This document shows positions 52,715 to 61,509 of a stretch of DNA of 64,000 bases, one piece after another. A program made the translations under genes and the position numbers. Source of the DNA: JBCCXL01 sp039191605 (GTDB lineage: Bacteria > Acidobacteriota > Thermoanaerobaculia > Multivoradales > JAHZIX01); NCBI GenBank assembly GCA_039191605.1, contig JBCCXL010000021.1, positions 52,666-116,665 on the forward strand, read 5' to 3'. The notes under the pieces are model-generated. The model had not been told where the DNA came from. It saw only the letters and a list, made by a program, of their open reading frames with translations, and did not search any database. The stretch's first letter is position 1. The number at the start of each line of letters is the position of its first letter.

Positions 52715-53437
52715 ATGCTACGCGCCATTGGAGTCACGAAACGCTACGGAACCACGGTTGCCGTCGACCGCCTCGACCTGCAGGTCGAACCAGGAGAGGT
52801 TCTCTGCCTGCTCGGCGCCAACGGCGCGGGCAAGACCACGACGGTTCGACTCTTTCTAGGATTCACCTCCGCCGACGAAGGCAGCGTCGAGGTCAACGGC
52901 GTAGATCCGACTCGGGATCCGGTACAGGCGCGCCGCGCCGTCGCTTACATTCCCGAGAACGTCATGCTCTACGACGAGCTGACGGGGCTCGAGAACCTCG
53001 CCCTCTTCGACCGCATGAGCGGTGGCTCGAGGAGCCAGGAAGACTACCTCGGGATTCTCACCGCTCAGGGGCTCGAGGCCAGTCGCGCCAAGGAGCGGGT
53101 CTCCGGCTACTCGAAGGGCATGCGCCAGAAGGTGGGGCTGGGAATCGCCGCCGCCCGGGAGGCCAAGGCGCTGCTGCTGGATGAGCCGATGTCGGGCCTC
53201 GACCCTTCGGCGGCCAATGAATTCGCCCGCGCCATCCTCGCCGAACGGGATCGCGGCGCGGCGGTGCTGCTGACCACCCACGATCTCTTCCGCGCCAAGT
53301 CCATGGCGACTCGCATCGGCATCATGCGGGCCGGCGTGCTGGCCGAAGAGATCGACGCCGCGGCGGTGGACGCCCACGAGATCGAGCGCATCTATCTACA
53401 CCACATGCAGATGGAAGCAGCGGAGCTCTCGGCATGA
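52715..53437 (+). CDS. ABC transporter ATP-binding protein
   Basis: 240 aa. ATG 52715 is preferred because AAGGA lies ten bases upstream; the ATG at 52706 is too close to it. Walker A GANGAGKTT (~36-44), Q-loop region, signature SGYSKGMRQKV (~132), Walker B ALLLDEPMSGLDP and the switch His in LTTHD are all present, so it is an active ATPase. Its stop overlaps the first permease start (ATGA), showing translational coupling. With the two permeases it forms a complete ABC-2 transporter; the substrate is unknown. Confidence 0.9.
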   Translation: MLRAIGVTKRYGTTVAVDRLDLQVEPGEVLCLLGANGAGKTTTVRLFLGFTSADEGSVEVNGVDPTRDPVQARRAVAYIPENVMLYDELTGLENLALFDRMSGGSRSQEDYLGILTAQGLEASRAKERVSGYSKGMRQKVGLGIAAAREAKALLLDEPMSGLDPSAANEFARAILAERDRGAAVLLTTHDLFRAKSMATRIGIMRAGVLAEEIDAAAVDAHEIERIYLHHMQMEAAELSA

Positions 53438-54852
53438 CCCGCCTGGTCTTCAGCCACGAGTGGACTCGCCTGCTGCGCTCCCCCCGGCTCCTCGTTCTGC
53501 TCACCATCGTCGCCCTGACCTTGATCGCTACGACCTGGTGGTCGGCGTCCACCGACGCGCAGCAGAGCGCCGCCCAGATCGCCGCGGCGGAACAGGCCCG
53601 CGAAGATTGGGTCGGCCGCGGCGCCGCCAATCCCCACGGCATGGCCCACTACGGCGACTTCGTCTTCCGCCCCAACGGCCCCCTCGCCCGGCTGGATGGC
53701 GGCGTCCAGGCCACCCTGGGCCAGGTGCTGCGCATCGAAGGCCACCGCCACGGCATGCCCCTCGCCACCACCACGAGCACCGCGGGCCCCCTGGCGCGCT
53801 TCGGGCGCTTCGATCCCGCCTTCCTGCTCCAGGACATCGTCCCCCTGATCCTGATCCTCATCGGCGTCGGGCTGGTGGCCGACGGGCAGCGCGGGCGCCA
53901 AGGCTGGATGCTCGCCCACGGCGCGTCCGGACGCACTCTCGTCCTCGGGCGGGCGGTCTTTCTCGCCTCCATCGCCGCTGCTCTGGTGGCGATCGTCCTG
54001 CTGACTACGATCCTCGCCTCCCCCGAGCCCCTCGCCGGCGCCGACGTAGCGCGCTTCGCCGGGCTGGTGGCGACGTACTCGATCTTCTTGCTCATCGTGG
54101 TGGCGCTCACCGTCGTCGCCACCTCCCTCGCCCGATCGTCGACGGCCGCCACCTTCGTGCTCCTCGGCGTCTGGCTCGTGGGCACGACGGTGCTGCCGCG
54201 GGCCACGGCGACCGTCGCATCGACCGTCGCCCCGCTACCCTCCCGCGACGCCTTCGAGACGGCGATGCGCGAGGCCCGCTCCGCCGAGATCGACGGGCAC
54301 AATCCCGAAGATCAGCGCCTCGCAGAGATGGAAGCGGAGCTGATGGAGGAATATGGCGTCACTACCCGCGAGGAGCTGCCGGTGAACTTCGACGGCATCG
54401 CGATGCAGGTCGACGAAGAGGTGGGCAACGTCGTCTGGGACGAGCACTTTGGACACCTCGAGGAGCAGCTCCACCAGCAGGGCAACGTCGCCCGGGCAGC
54501 GGCGCTGCTGAACCCCTTCCAGAGCATCCGCGCGGTGTCCATGACCTTCGCCGGCACCGACCTCGCCCACGATCTCGCCTTCCAGGACGCCGCCGAGGAG
54601 TATCGACGGGACCTCGTCAAGGCGCTGAACGACGAGCACGCCTACGGTGGTTCGACCACCGGCGACTGGTCCTTCGAGGCTGATGCGGCCTTCTTCGCAG
54701 GCATTGCCCCCTTCGAATATCCGGACACCCCCCTCGGCACCGTAGTGAGGTCACGCACCGTCGAGCTCAGCGGGCTCTTCGTCTGGGCCCTGCTCGCGGT
54801 CTTCGCGCTCGCTTCCGCCGGCCGCCGTCTCGAGATCGGAGGCGAGGCATGA
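53434..54852 (+). CDS. ABC-2 type permease, DUF3526-like (first of two)
   Basis: 472 aa. The N-terminal membrane span (~18-36) is followed by a large extracytoplasmic loop, then a cluster of spans (~133-153, 170-190, 205-225, 232-255), a second large soluble loop (~256-440) and a final span (~445-462). This layout, with long periplasmic inserts, is that of DUF3526-type permeases. It overlaps both neighbours by four bases. It forms a pair with the next protein. Export or envelope remodelling is likely; the substrate is not apparent, though the operator and GTPase upstream suggest a metal-limitation response. Confidence 0.82.
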   Translation: MTRLVFSHEWTRLLRSPRLLVLLTIVALTLIATTWWSASTDAQQSAAQIAAAEQAREDWVGRGAANPHGMAHYGDFVFRPNGPLARLDGGVQATLGQVLRIEGHRHGMPLATTTSTAGPLARFGRFDPAFLLQDIVPLILILIGVGLVADGQRGRQGWMLAHGASGRTLVLGRAVFLASIAAALVAIVLLTTILASPEPLAGADVARFAGLVATYSIFLLIVVALTVVATSLARSSTAATFVLLGVWLVGTTVLPRATATVASTVAPLPSRDAFETAMREARSAEIDGHNPEDQRLAEMEAELMEEYGVTTREELPVNFDGIAMQVDEEVGNVVWDEHFGHLEEQLHQQGNVARAAALLNPFQSIRAVSMTFAGTDLAHDLAFQDAAEEYRRDLVKALNDEHAYGGSTTGDWSFEADAAFFAGIAPFEYPDTPLGTVVRSRTVELSGLFVWALLAVFALASAGRRLEIGGEA

Positions 54853-56258
54853 TCCTCGAAGCCCTTCAAAAAGAACTCAGGGGAGTCCGCCACTCGCCGG
54901 TTCGACTGATTGCCCTCGCGACCTTCTTCGCCGCCAGCGCCCTCGCCATGCTCGCCGGCCACTGGTTTGTCGACGACTGGTCGGCGAGCCTCGCCGAAGC
55001 GCAGCAGCAGCAATCCGAATCGGTGGAGTCCGTCCAGAACTGGTTTGCCGAAGGCGTAGCGGGCCCCGAGGATCGCCCCTGGGTCGATATCGCCGCCCCC
55101 CTGTGGCAGGACTGGTACGCGGGCACGCGCCTGCTGCGGGAGCCGGCCCCCCTCGCCGGCATCGCGACGGGCAGCCTGGACGACTCACCGCGGGTCGCCC
55201 GCGTCAACCGTCGAGCCAACCCTTTTCTCGAAGAAGGAACCCACATCGAGAACCCGGAGCTTGGCCGCACCGAAGCCATCGACCTGATCTTCGTGCTCGC
55301 CGTCTTGATCCCCCTGCTCATCGGCGTCCTGGGCATGGGCTGCGGCGCCTACGAGCGGGAAACGGGACTCGTCCACCTGATCGCGGTGCAGCGAGGGCGA
55401 GCGAGCTCGTGGTTCCTGGCCCGAGCCGCCGCCATCGCTATCCTGGCCAGCGCCGCTGTGCTGGTAGTGGTGGCGGCTGTCGTAGCACTGGCCGGAGCCT
55501 TCAACCGAGATGGCCTCGGCCTCATCGCCCTCGCGCTGCTCTACACGGCACTGTGGGCCGGATTGCTCACCGCCACGGCGGTGGCAGCCCGCAGCCGCCG
55601 AGAAGCAGCCCTGGCCTACGGCGGCGTGTGGATCCTGCTGGTCGTTCTCGCTCCGACCCTGATGTCCGAACGAGCGCTCAGCTCGACGGCCGCCAACGCC
55701 GGGCTCACCACCGCCCTCGATCAGCGGGCCAAGCAATACGAAGGCTACGACGAAGAGGCCACCCATCTCCTCGAGCACCTCTACTCCCAGCGCCCCGACC
55801 TCAAAGCACAGCCCGCCGCATCCCTCGAGACCCTACCGCCAGAAATCGAGCGCCACGTCTACGACTGGAGCCAGATGCAAAGCCTCGTCGCCGAGAACCA
55901 GGAGAAAGCAGCCGCCGAGCGCCGCGCCATCGCCGGCACCGAGCAGGCGATGCTCTGGTCTCCGACGGTGACCCTCACCCTCGCCGTCGAACGACTCGCC
56001 GGCCGCGACCTCCACTCGGCCATCACCTTCCGCCAAGAGGTAGTCGAAGCAGTCAACGGGCGTATTGAATGGATCGTCGAGCAGGCATGGCGCAACGAGC
56101 CCCTCTCCCTGCAGGACTTCGAGGCGCTCCTAGAGCTCACCCCTTCCTCGGTCCAGCCCGCGCCGGCCGACGTAAAGCCTCACCTCACCGTGCTGTTGGT
56201 ATGGACGGTGCTCGCCTGGATCGTCGGCGTGCTTCGGGTGCGGCGGCGGGAGGAGTGA
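54849..56258 (+). CDS. ABC-2 type permease, DUF3526-like (second of two)
   Basis: 469 aa with the same topology as the preceding protein: an N-terminal span (~15-37), a large periplasmic loop, a span cluster (~147-167, 190-215, 225-250, 257-277), a second long loop (~280-445) and a last span (~447-462) ending in VRRREE. The ATG overlaps the previous stop (ATGA). The pair gives the two transmembrane halves required by the single ATPase. It is the last gene of the cluster. Confidence 0.82.
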   Translation: MILEALQKELRGVRHSPVRLIALATFFAASALAMLAGHWFVDDWSASLAEAQQQQSESVESVQNWFAEGVAGPEDRPWVDIAAPLWQDWYAGTRLLREPAPLAGIATGSLDDSPRVARVNRRANPFLEEGTHIENPELGRTEAIDLIFVLAVLIPLLIGVLGMGCGAYERETGLVHLIAVQRGRASSWFLARAAAIAILASAAVLVVVAAVVALAGAFNRDGLGLIALALLYTALWAGLLTATAVAARSRREAALAYGGVWILLVVLAPTLMSERALSSTAANAGLTTALDQRAKQYEGYDEEATHLLEHLYSQRPDLKAQPAASLETLPPEIERHVYDWSQMQSLVAENQEKAAAERRAIAGTEQAMLWSPTVTLTLAVERLAGRDLHSAITFRQEVVEAVNGRIEWIVEQAWRNEPLSLQDFEALLELTPSSVQPAPADVKPHLTVLLVWTVLAWIVGVLRVRRREE

Positions 56259-56443
56259 GGGTATTGTTGAAGCGCTAGGGAGCAGCACCCACGGACCGGG
56301 TCAGTTCTGCAATGCAGCCTTCCTAAGGCTCTGAGCTACGTTCGACTAGCAACGTGTTTCAGTGTCCGCGAGTAAGATTCTCGAGGCAGAAGGCTCCGTG
56401 GCTGGAAGCTTCGGCATGCATGCGTATATGCTAGCATTGAGTC

Positions 56444-56866
56444 GTGCGAGTAGTTGCAGACACCAGCGTCTTCGTGAGCGCTATTCTCGGCCGCGGTGTC
56501 GGTGCGAGCAGGCAAATTCTCCGTCACTGCCTGCTCCGTGAACTACTCCCCGCGATGGGTACAGCTCTCTTCCTCGAGTATGAAGATGTCGTCAGCCGAA
56601 AGGCTATTCTTGAACAATCCCGATTGTCCAAGGCGGAGATCGATGCGCTGCTCGACGCCTTCGCCAGTGTTTGTACCTGGACGACGGTCTACTACCTGTG
56701 GCGACCCAACCTCAAGGATGAGGCCGACCACCATCTTCTTGAGCTGGCCGTCGCCTACGGAGCCGACGCGATCATCACTAAGAACGTGCGCCATCTCCGA
56801 ACTGGAGAGCTTCAGTTTCCCCAGATCCGGATCTTACGACCCGAGGAATTGCTCAAGGAGCTGTGA
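56444..56866 (+). CDS. PIN-domain toxin of a toxin-antitoxin pair
   Basis: 140 aa from GTG 56444. PIN-fold RNase with the expected acidic residues: D in VVADTSVFVSAIL (D6), E in FLEYEDVV, and D in DEADHHLLELAVAYGADAIITKN. The layout matches the family of putative PIN toxins known as TIGR00305-like. It would cleave RNA when free. The gene comes before its antitoxin, the reverse of the common order, and AAGGAG near its 3' end serves the antitoxin. The pair sits alone between the ABC cluster and a pseudogene. Confidence 0.85.
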   Translation: MRVVADTSVFVSAILGRGVGASRQILRHCLLRELLPAMGTALFLEYEDVVSRKAILEQSRLSKAEIDALLDAFASVCTWTTVYYLWRPNLKDEADHHLLELAVAYGADAIITKNVRHLRTGELQFPQIRILRPEELLKEL

Positions 56867-56868
56867 CC

Positions 56869-57096
56869 ATGGCAACAATAACTGTCCGGCTACCCGACGA
56901 GAAGCACGAGCGTTTGAAGCTCATGGCCAAGCGCCAGGGGATCAGCCTCAATAAGCTCTTCGAGGAGCTCTCGACGACCGCATTGGCGGAATTCGATGTG
57001 GAGACCCGATTTCGCGTACGCGCTCAGCGTGGGTCGGTGGAAAAAGGGTTAGCTATCTTGGATTCCCTGGATTCAGCAGAAGAAGGGACTCGTTAA
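56869..57096 (+). CDS. ribbon-helix-helix antitoxin
   Basis: 75 aa from ATG 56869, with AAGGAG seven bases upstream; GTG 56863 is a less likely start. The N-terminal ITVRLPDEKHERLKLMAKRQGISLNKLFEEL is a typical MetJ/Arc-fold DNA-binding unit. The C-terminal ~35 residues (ETRFRVRAQRGSVEKGLAILDSL) probably wrap the PIN toxin. The toxin stop is two bases upstream, so the genes are coupled. It probably represses its own promoter. Confidence 0.85.
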   Translation: MATITVRLPDEKHERLKLMAKRQGISLNKLFEELSTTALAEFDVETRFRVRAQRGSVEKGLAILDSLDSAEEGTR

Positions 57097-57142
57097 CCAA
57101 ACCTTCGATCGATCGTATTCCAAGGCGCATACCCTCAGGCAT

Positions 57143-57751
57143 CTACCTTGAAGACCTCAGCCCACCGTGCTGCCGCCGTGGACCGTGCTTGCCTGAATCG
57201 TCGGGCTCCTTCGGGTTCAGCGGTAACAGCAGTCCTAGGACCTTAGACGCAGGAGCCGCGGCTGCCACCTTGCAGAGGTGCTTACTCCACGCCCAGCGGC
57301 CAACACGAGCGGATAGCTGGTGATTGTCTAGAAGACGATAGGCGTCGACGTAATCCTGCCCACGATGTCCCCTGCTGAGGTAGATCAAGTTCCCGGTGGC
57401 AGTAACCCCTTGGGTCCCTGGGTAACCAGCCCACCAATCGTCGAAGACCGCCGTGACGGTGCCGTCTGGCGCCCAAGACACCGCCCATCGGTGGATCACC
57501 ACATCGTTATTCGTCTCATCGGTTCACTGGACCCAAGACCCGATCAACGATATGTCAGGCTCCAGCCGCGAGATCTCGCAGAACGAGAACCTCGCTTTCA
57601 CTCCCGAAGGGACAAGCGATGCGAGGCCGAGGATCTGGGCCCGGACCACGGCGTAGTGGCAGCCGAACTCTTCCAACCGACGAGATATCGACGGATCGCG
57701 AGCATCGACCTGTTTGCCTTCGCCATCTGCACTCTTGAGGAGCTGACTCAA
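57143..57751 (-). pseudogene. gene interrupted by one in-frame stop
   Basis: A single minus-strand frame runs from ATG 57751 (MSQLLKSADGEGKQVDARD) to 57143, interrupted only by TGA at 57524-57526 in the context GSWVQ-stop-TDETNND. The coding-like character (Trp-rich, well-formed strands such as AVSWAPDGTVTAVFDDWWAGY) continues after the stop. The frame would encode about 200 residues. No family was recognised. Either the gene died recently or the two parts (75 aa and, from GTG 57502, 119 aa) are made separately. The basic, Pro-rich final 25 residues look like read-through past an older end. Confidence 0.5.
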
Positions 57752-58319
57752 ATCAAAGCAGCGTAGACCTGAGCTTGTATCGGTGACTAGAAGCTAGCGT
57801 TCGTAAGATGCCAAGCCCCCCGCGTGAAGCGACCAGGAGCCGGAGCCTTATGTTTCCGACGAGTACTTTCCATCAGCTCTCCCGTCTACCAATAACATTT
57901 GCGCGCAACGTCCGCGATGGCTGCCCGTCGGGGCGACCCCAATCAGGGCTAAACGAAGAGAACTATGCTCCACCAGATCCATCAGGGTCCAAACTCTTCA
58001 CCGCGGGCAACGCTTCAGGCATCGTCGCAGGCAAGCATTGAATTATTTCAGCCAGTGCCCCGCCACCCTCTCTTTTGAGCCGCCCGTATACAGCGAGCTC
58101 ACTCAAAAGACCAAACGACCCTTCTTCGGTTCCTCTGTGGTCAATCAAGCTGCGATGTTGGCAATCCTTCCAGACTCGTTTCAGCTAGCAGGATCGATTA
58201 CCAACATCGCAACATGCGGCTACTTATTGACCTCGGAGCATTAGACCTCTGCCTATACTGAGGCTACATTCCGAAGCACTCCAATTCAGCATTCATGCAT
58301 AGCCAACGGCTTGCCAAGA
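57752..58319. other. intergenic region with a long inverted repeat
   Basis: About 570 bases with no convincing gene. The only structure is the inverted repeat at 58152-58210, listed separately. Confidence 0.35.
58152..58210. repeat. 15-bp inverted repeat with a 29-base loop
   Basis: GCGATGTTGG-C-AATC (58152-58166) pairs with GATT-A-CCAACATCGC (58196-58210), one mismatch. It has no T run. It could be a terminator-like hairpin, an operator or the remains of a small element with terminal inverted repeats. Confidence 0.5.
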
Positions 58320-58856
58320 CTAGAGAAAGCTAATCGGTAGACAGAAGACCTTCGCTCCACTAAGACAACGACTACCGAAGCCTTTGAGTTGCGACGCATC
58401 AGTGCCGTCACTATTGTCACAGTCCTTTCCATTACTGGAGACACAGATGGCAAACTCCTTACTTTTACACTTGCCATTGCAAGACGGCGCCGTCCCACGC
58501 CACTCACCTTTCTTATTCATATTAGAGTAATGATATGTCTGAGGATATTCCTCTTTTGGAACGCACCAGGCTTTATGTGCACCCAAGCAAGGCTTCCCAA
58601 AACCTGGCGGAGGGGTTGCATCAGGCGCGTAATCACACTTACTCCCATCACCAGAGCCACACCAAGCAAACTCCGTTTTCTCACATTTACCGGCGCAAAG
58701 AGGGGCTGTACCTCTCCACTCGCCCGGCGTCGGGTACCAACCGGCTTTCTCGCTTTCTGTTGCTCCAGCTTCCTCGGCCGCCGAAACGGGGCTTGCCGAC
58801 AGAAGAATCGCTAGAATCGCTAGAATCATTAAGAACTTGTTCACCTTGGCCTCCAT
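58320..58856 (-). CDS. exported Cys-rich protein with two tandem repeats
   Basis: 178 aa from ATG 58856 with AAGGAAAC upstream; the frame open to 58907 lacks homology. The signal peptide (MEAKVNKFLMILAILAILL) ends near VSAAEE. The mature protein is two copies of a ~55-residue unit: GEWRGTAPxCxGKC, then EFAxC, xxCD, GFGxxCL and a final Cys. Each unit has six Cys in the same spacing, suggesting three disulfides per unit and a compact extracellular fold, rich in Gly and Lys. No known family was recognised. AT-rich relative to its neighbours. It stands alone between the pseudogene and the two-component operon. Confidence 0.82.
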   Translation of the reverse strand: MEAKVNKFLMILAILAILLSASPVSAAEEAGATESEKAGWYPTPGEWRGTAPLCAGKCEKTEFAWCGSGDGSKCDYAPDATPPPGFGKPCLGAHKAWCVPKEEYPQTYHYSNMNKKGEWRGTAPSCNGKCKSKEFAICVSSNGKDCDNSDGTDASQLKGFGSRCLSGAKVFCLPISFL

Positions 58857-59408
58857 ACTGAGGTTTCCTTTTCTGGCTACGTTGGCTGCTGAAGCAGACC
58901 CGGGCAACTCAGAGCCGCTACTCTATACAGCAAGTGGTGTGCCGACACTGCAACCATCTATTCAGAAGGCACTCACGCCTTAATAGCAGTGAGATCAACA
59001 TCAAAGGAAGCAACTGTGAACAATGACTTTAAAACCACAAAGTCCCGCCCTGCTGACAGCTCCTTTCCCGCAGAAGTGCCGTCAAAAGATCTGACTGTCG
59101 AGTGTCTAGTCCACAAACATAGGCGACATACGACACAACACTACCGAATTGATCAACCCAAGATCTATCACCGGACACGTTAGCCAGATAAGTCCGCTAA
59201 GACTCCACTAGCAGTTCAGAATAGATCTGGCAAAGTCCAGAGGAAGGCGGTCGATCTTCACCCTGAAAATTCTATCCCCTCCGGAAATCGCCCCTATTAA
59301 GGAAATGCCGTAAAAGCCATCACGCTAGAAAAGTCTACTTCTCAGAGACCTAAGGACCTTCAGAAACCAGAAGAAAACGGCTGATCTATACTCAGGCAAA
59401 CGAGGCTG
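58857..59408. other. intergenic region, nothing recognised
   Basis: About 550 bases, AT-rich, between the Cys-rich protein start and the histidine kinase stop. A 64-codon frame at 58989-59183 has no clear ribosome-binding site and no recognisable content. No strong terminator was seen after the kinase. Confidence 0.35.
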
Positions 59409-60740
59409 CTAAGACAGTAGCTCTGCCCCAAAACGCACCTCAGCACGCGTCCCCCGCGATTCCCTCGGCCCAACCCGCAGCTTCCACCCGAAACGCTCAC
59501 AAATCTCCGAAACGATCGCCAGCCCCAGACCGTGGCCGAAGCCGGAGCGGCCGCTGACGAAGGGTTCGGTGAGGCGATCGACCTGTTCGGGAGGAATTCC
59601 GCTGCCGGTATCCAAAACCTGCAGAGCGTCGCTGCGCAAGCTGACTTCCACCGAGCCTTCGAGGGTGTTGTAGAAGGCGTTGGCGATGAGGTTGCCGGAG
59701 ACGATGACGAAGATCGACTTGGGCACGGTGATCTGCAGCTCAGGGTCGAGATTGAGGAGGACTTCGACGGGCCGGTCGCCGAGCAGATGGCGGTGTTGAG
59801 CAACGATCTCCGGTATGAGGGAGGCCGGGGCACAGCGTTCAGCGGGTTCGCTACCGTCTTCCCGGGCGAGCCAGAGGAAGGCCTCGATGATCTCCTCCAT
59901 GCGGTGGATGGAGCGGAAGATGCGATCGAGCTGACCTCGAGCCCGCGGGTCTTCCTCCGGAATCCGCGAGGCCAGCAGCTCAGCGGCGCCTCGGGCTGCC
60001 GTCACCGGGGTGCGCAGCTCGTGGCTAGCGTTGCGGGTGAAGCTCCGCTCGCGCTGGATGAAGAACTCGACTCGCTCCAGGGCTTCGCTCAGCGCGTTGG
60101 CGAGCTGGGCGACCTCGACGGGATAGTCCTCGGAACGGATGCGCGTCGCCAGCTCGGAAGGCGGACTCTTCTCGACGGTATCCGCCAGATGAACCACCGG
60201 CGCCACCAGTCGGTCCGCCAGGCGTCTTCCCCACCAGGCCCCCAGCAGGCTGACGATCACCGCCCCCAAGCTCAGCACGATGAGAACGGACCCGACCCAC
60301 TCCCCTCGGATGCCGAGCTCGGTCACTTCGTAGAATAGGAAGAGTCGGCCGCGATCGCCAGGAAGCTGGCGAATCGCCACCAAGAAGGGCTGGCTACGAC
60401 CGATCACCTCTTCCCCTACCTCGTGGTTGCCGTCCGGCCTGCCGCTCACCCAGCCCCGCAGGTCGGCGGGCACCTCCTCGAGGCCGATATAGCCCCGCAT
60501 GAAGCGAGTCGACGGCGGTGCCATGGACTGCCCCGGGGGCAGCCTCTCGAGCCGCTCGAGGTATTCCTCGGTCTCGATTTCCAGACGCTGAGCCAGCAAC
60601 CGGTCCTCGAGGACCGCAGCGGTCAAGGCCGCAACGACGGCGTAGAGCCCGATGAGCACGGCCCCGAAGGTGAAGAAAGCCAGCACGGCGGAGCGCCGAA
60701 GGCTGGTGGGCTGCTCGCCGGTGGTCCGCACGCTCTTCAC
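59409..60740 (-). CDS. sensor histidine kinase
   Basis: 443 aa from GTG 60740, which overlaps the response-regulator stop (GTGA); the frame is open far upstream, but only as a shadow of the regulator gene. Two membrane spans (~16-42 and ~155-177) flank a periplasmic sensor loop of about 110 residues. A HAMP-like linker follows, then the H-box RNASHELRTP, N-box NLIANAFYN, G1 DTGSGIPP, F-box PFVSG and G2 GFGHGLGLAI. It phosphorylates the regulator encoded just upstream in the operon. The signal is unknown; the TonB receptor gene upstream hints at an envelope or nutrient cue. Confidence 0.9.
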   Translation of the reverse strand: MKSVRTTGEQPTSLRRSAVLAFFTFGAVLIGLYAVVAALTAAVLEDRLLAQRLEIETEEYLERLERLPPGQSMAPPSTRFMRGYIGLEEVPADLRGWVSGRPDGNHEVGEEVIGRSQPFLVAIRQLPGDRGRLFLFYEVTELGIRGEWVGSVLIVLSLGAVIVSLLGAWWGRRLADRLVAPVVHLADTVEKSPPSELATRIRSEDYPVEVAQLANALSEALERVEFFIQRERSFTRNASHELRTPVTAARGAAELLASRIPEEDPRARGQLDRIFRSIHRMEEIIEAFLWLAREDGSEPAERCAPASLIPEIVAQHRHLLGDRPVEVLLNLDPELQITVPKSIFVIVSGNLIANAFYNTLEGSVEVSLRSDALQVLDTGSGIPPEQVDRLTEPFVSGRSGFGHGLGLAIVSEICERFGWKLRVGPRESRGTRAEVRFGAELLS

Positions 60741-61405
60741 TCCACCCCGAGACGGTAGCCGACGCCGGCTACCGAATGCAGCAGAGCGCGCTCGAAGGGT
60801 CGATCGATGACGCGGCGCAGGTTGTAGATATGCGTATTGAGGGCCGCGCTCTCCGGCGGCTCGTCGGTCCACAGGGCCCGCTCCAGGTCTTCCCGGGTGA
60901 GCACCTCCGGCGCCGCCTCCATCAGCCGCCGCAGCAGCTTGAGGCTCGCCGGCTTGAGATCCAGCCGCCGCCCCTGGCGGGTGACGATCAGGGTTCCGGT
61001 ATCGAGCTCCAGGTCTTCGACCCGCAGCACCCGCCGTCGCGCTGACCCGCGATGGGTCAGCGCCACCAGCCGAGCGGCTAGCTCCCGTAGAGCGAAGGGC
61101 TTGACCAAGTAGTCGTCGGCACCAGCCTCGAAGCCCTCCAGTCGGTCGGGCAGCGTATCCCGGGCGGTGAGCATCAGCACCGGGGTTTCCCAGGCCCGCT
61201 CCTGCCGCAGGCGCCGGCAGATCTCGAGACCGTCGAGGCCAGGCAGCATGAGATCCAGCACGACGACATCCCATGAGCTGGAAAGAGCCCGGCGAAGACC
61301 GCCGGGGCCGTCATAGGCGAAGTCCACCTCGTGGCCTAAGTCTTCGAGGAACTCGCCGACGTTGGCCGCGACATCGATTTCGTCTTCGACGATGAGAACG
61401 CGCAT
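60737..61405 (-). CDS. OmpR-family response regulator
   Basis: 222 aa from ATG 61405. The receiver domain (1-120) has the acidic pocket VEDE (D8, E9), the phospho-acceptor Asp in VVVLDLMLPG (~51), Thr in LMLTARD and Lys in YLVKPF. The winged-helix output domain (~130-222) includes DLKPASLKLLRRLMEAAPEVLTREDLERALW and ALNTHIYNLRRVID, then the terminal VAGVGYRL. It is transcribed after the TonB receptor gene, 104 bases apart, and is coupled to the histidine kinase. Confidence 0.92.
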   Translation of the reverse strand: MRVLIVEDEIDVAANVGEFLEDLGHEVDFAYDGPGGLRRALSSSWDVVVLDLMLPGLDGLEICRRLRQERAWETPVLMLTARDTLPDRLEGFEAGADDYLVKPFALRELAARLVALTHRGSARRRVLRVEDLELDTGTLIVTRQGRRLDLKPASLKLLRRLMEAAPEVLTREDLERALWTDEPPESAALNTHIYNLRRVIDRPFERALLHSVAGVGYRLGVE

Positions 61406-61509
61406 GGGAAGGTGGTGTTGGAAGATCTCAGGAAGGAGGCCCTAGAGGCCTCGGTCAGCGCTAAGCCTCGGTGCACTCTGAAGCACCCTAGAAGCACCTT
61501 CGAAGCGCC

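Noticed and set aside
57524..57526. UGA read as selenocysteine
   Set aside because: No SECIS-like hairpin was identified and the position (GSWVQ-stop-TDE) is not a redox motif; a nonsense mutation is simpler.
57365..57766. A 133-codon plus-strand frame
   Set aside because: It is antisense to the interrupted minus-strand gene, rich in Arg/Pro, without a convincing start.
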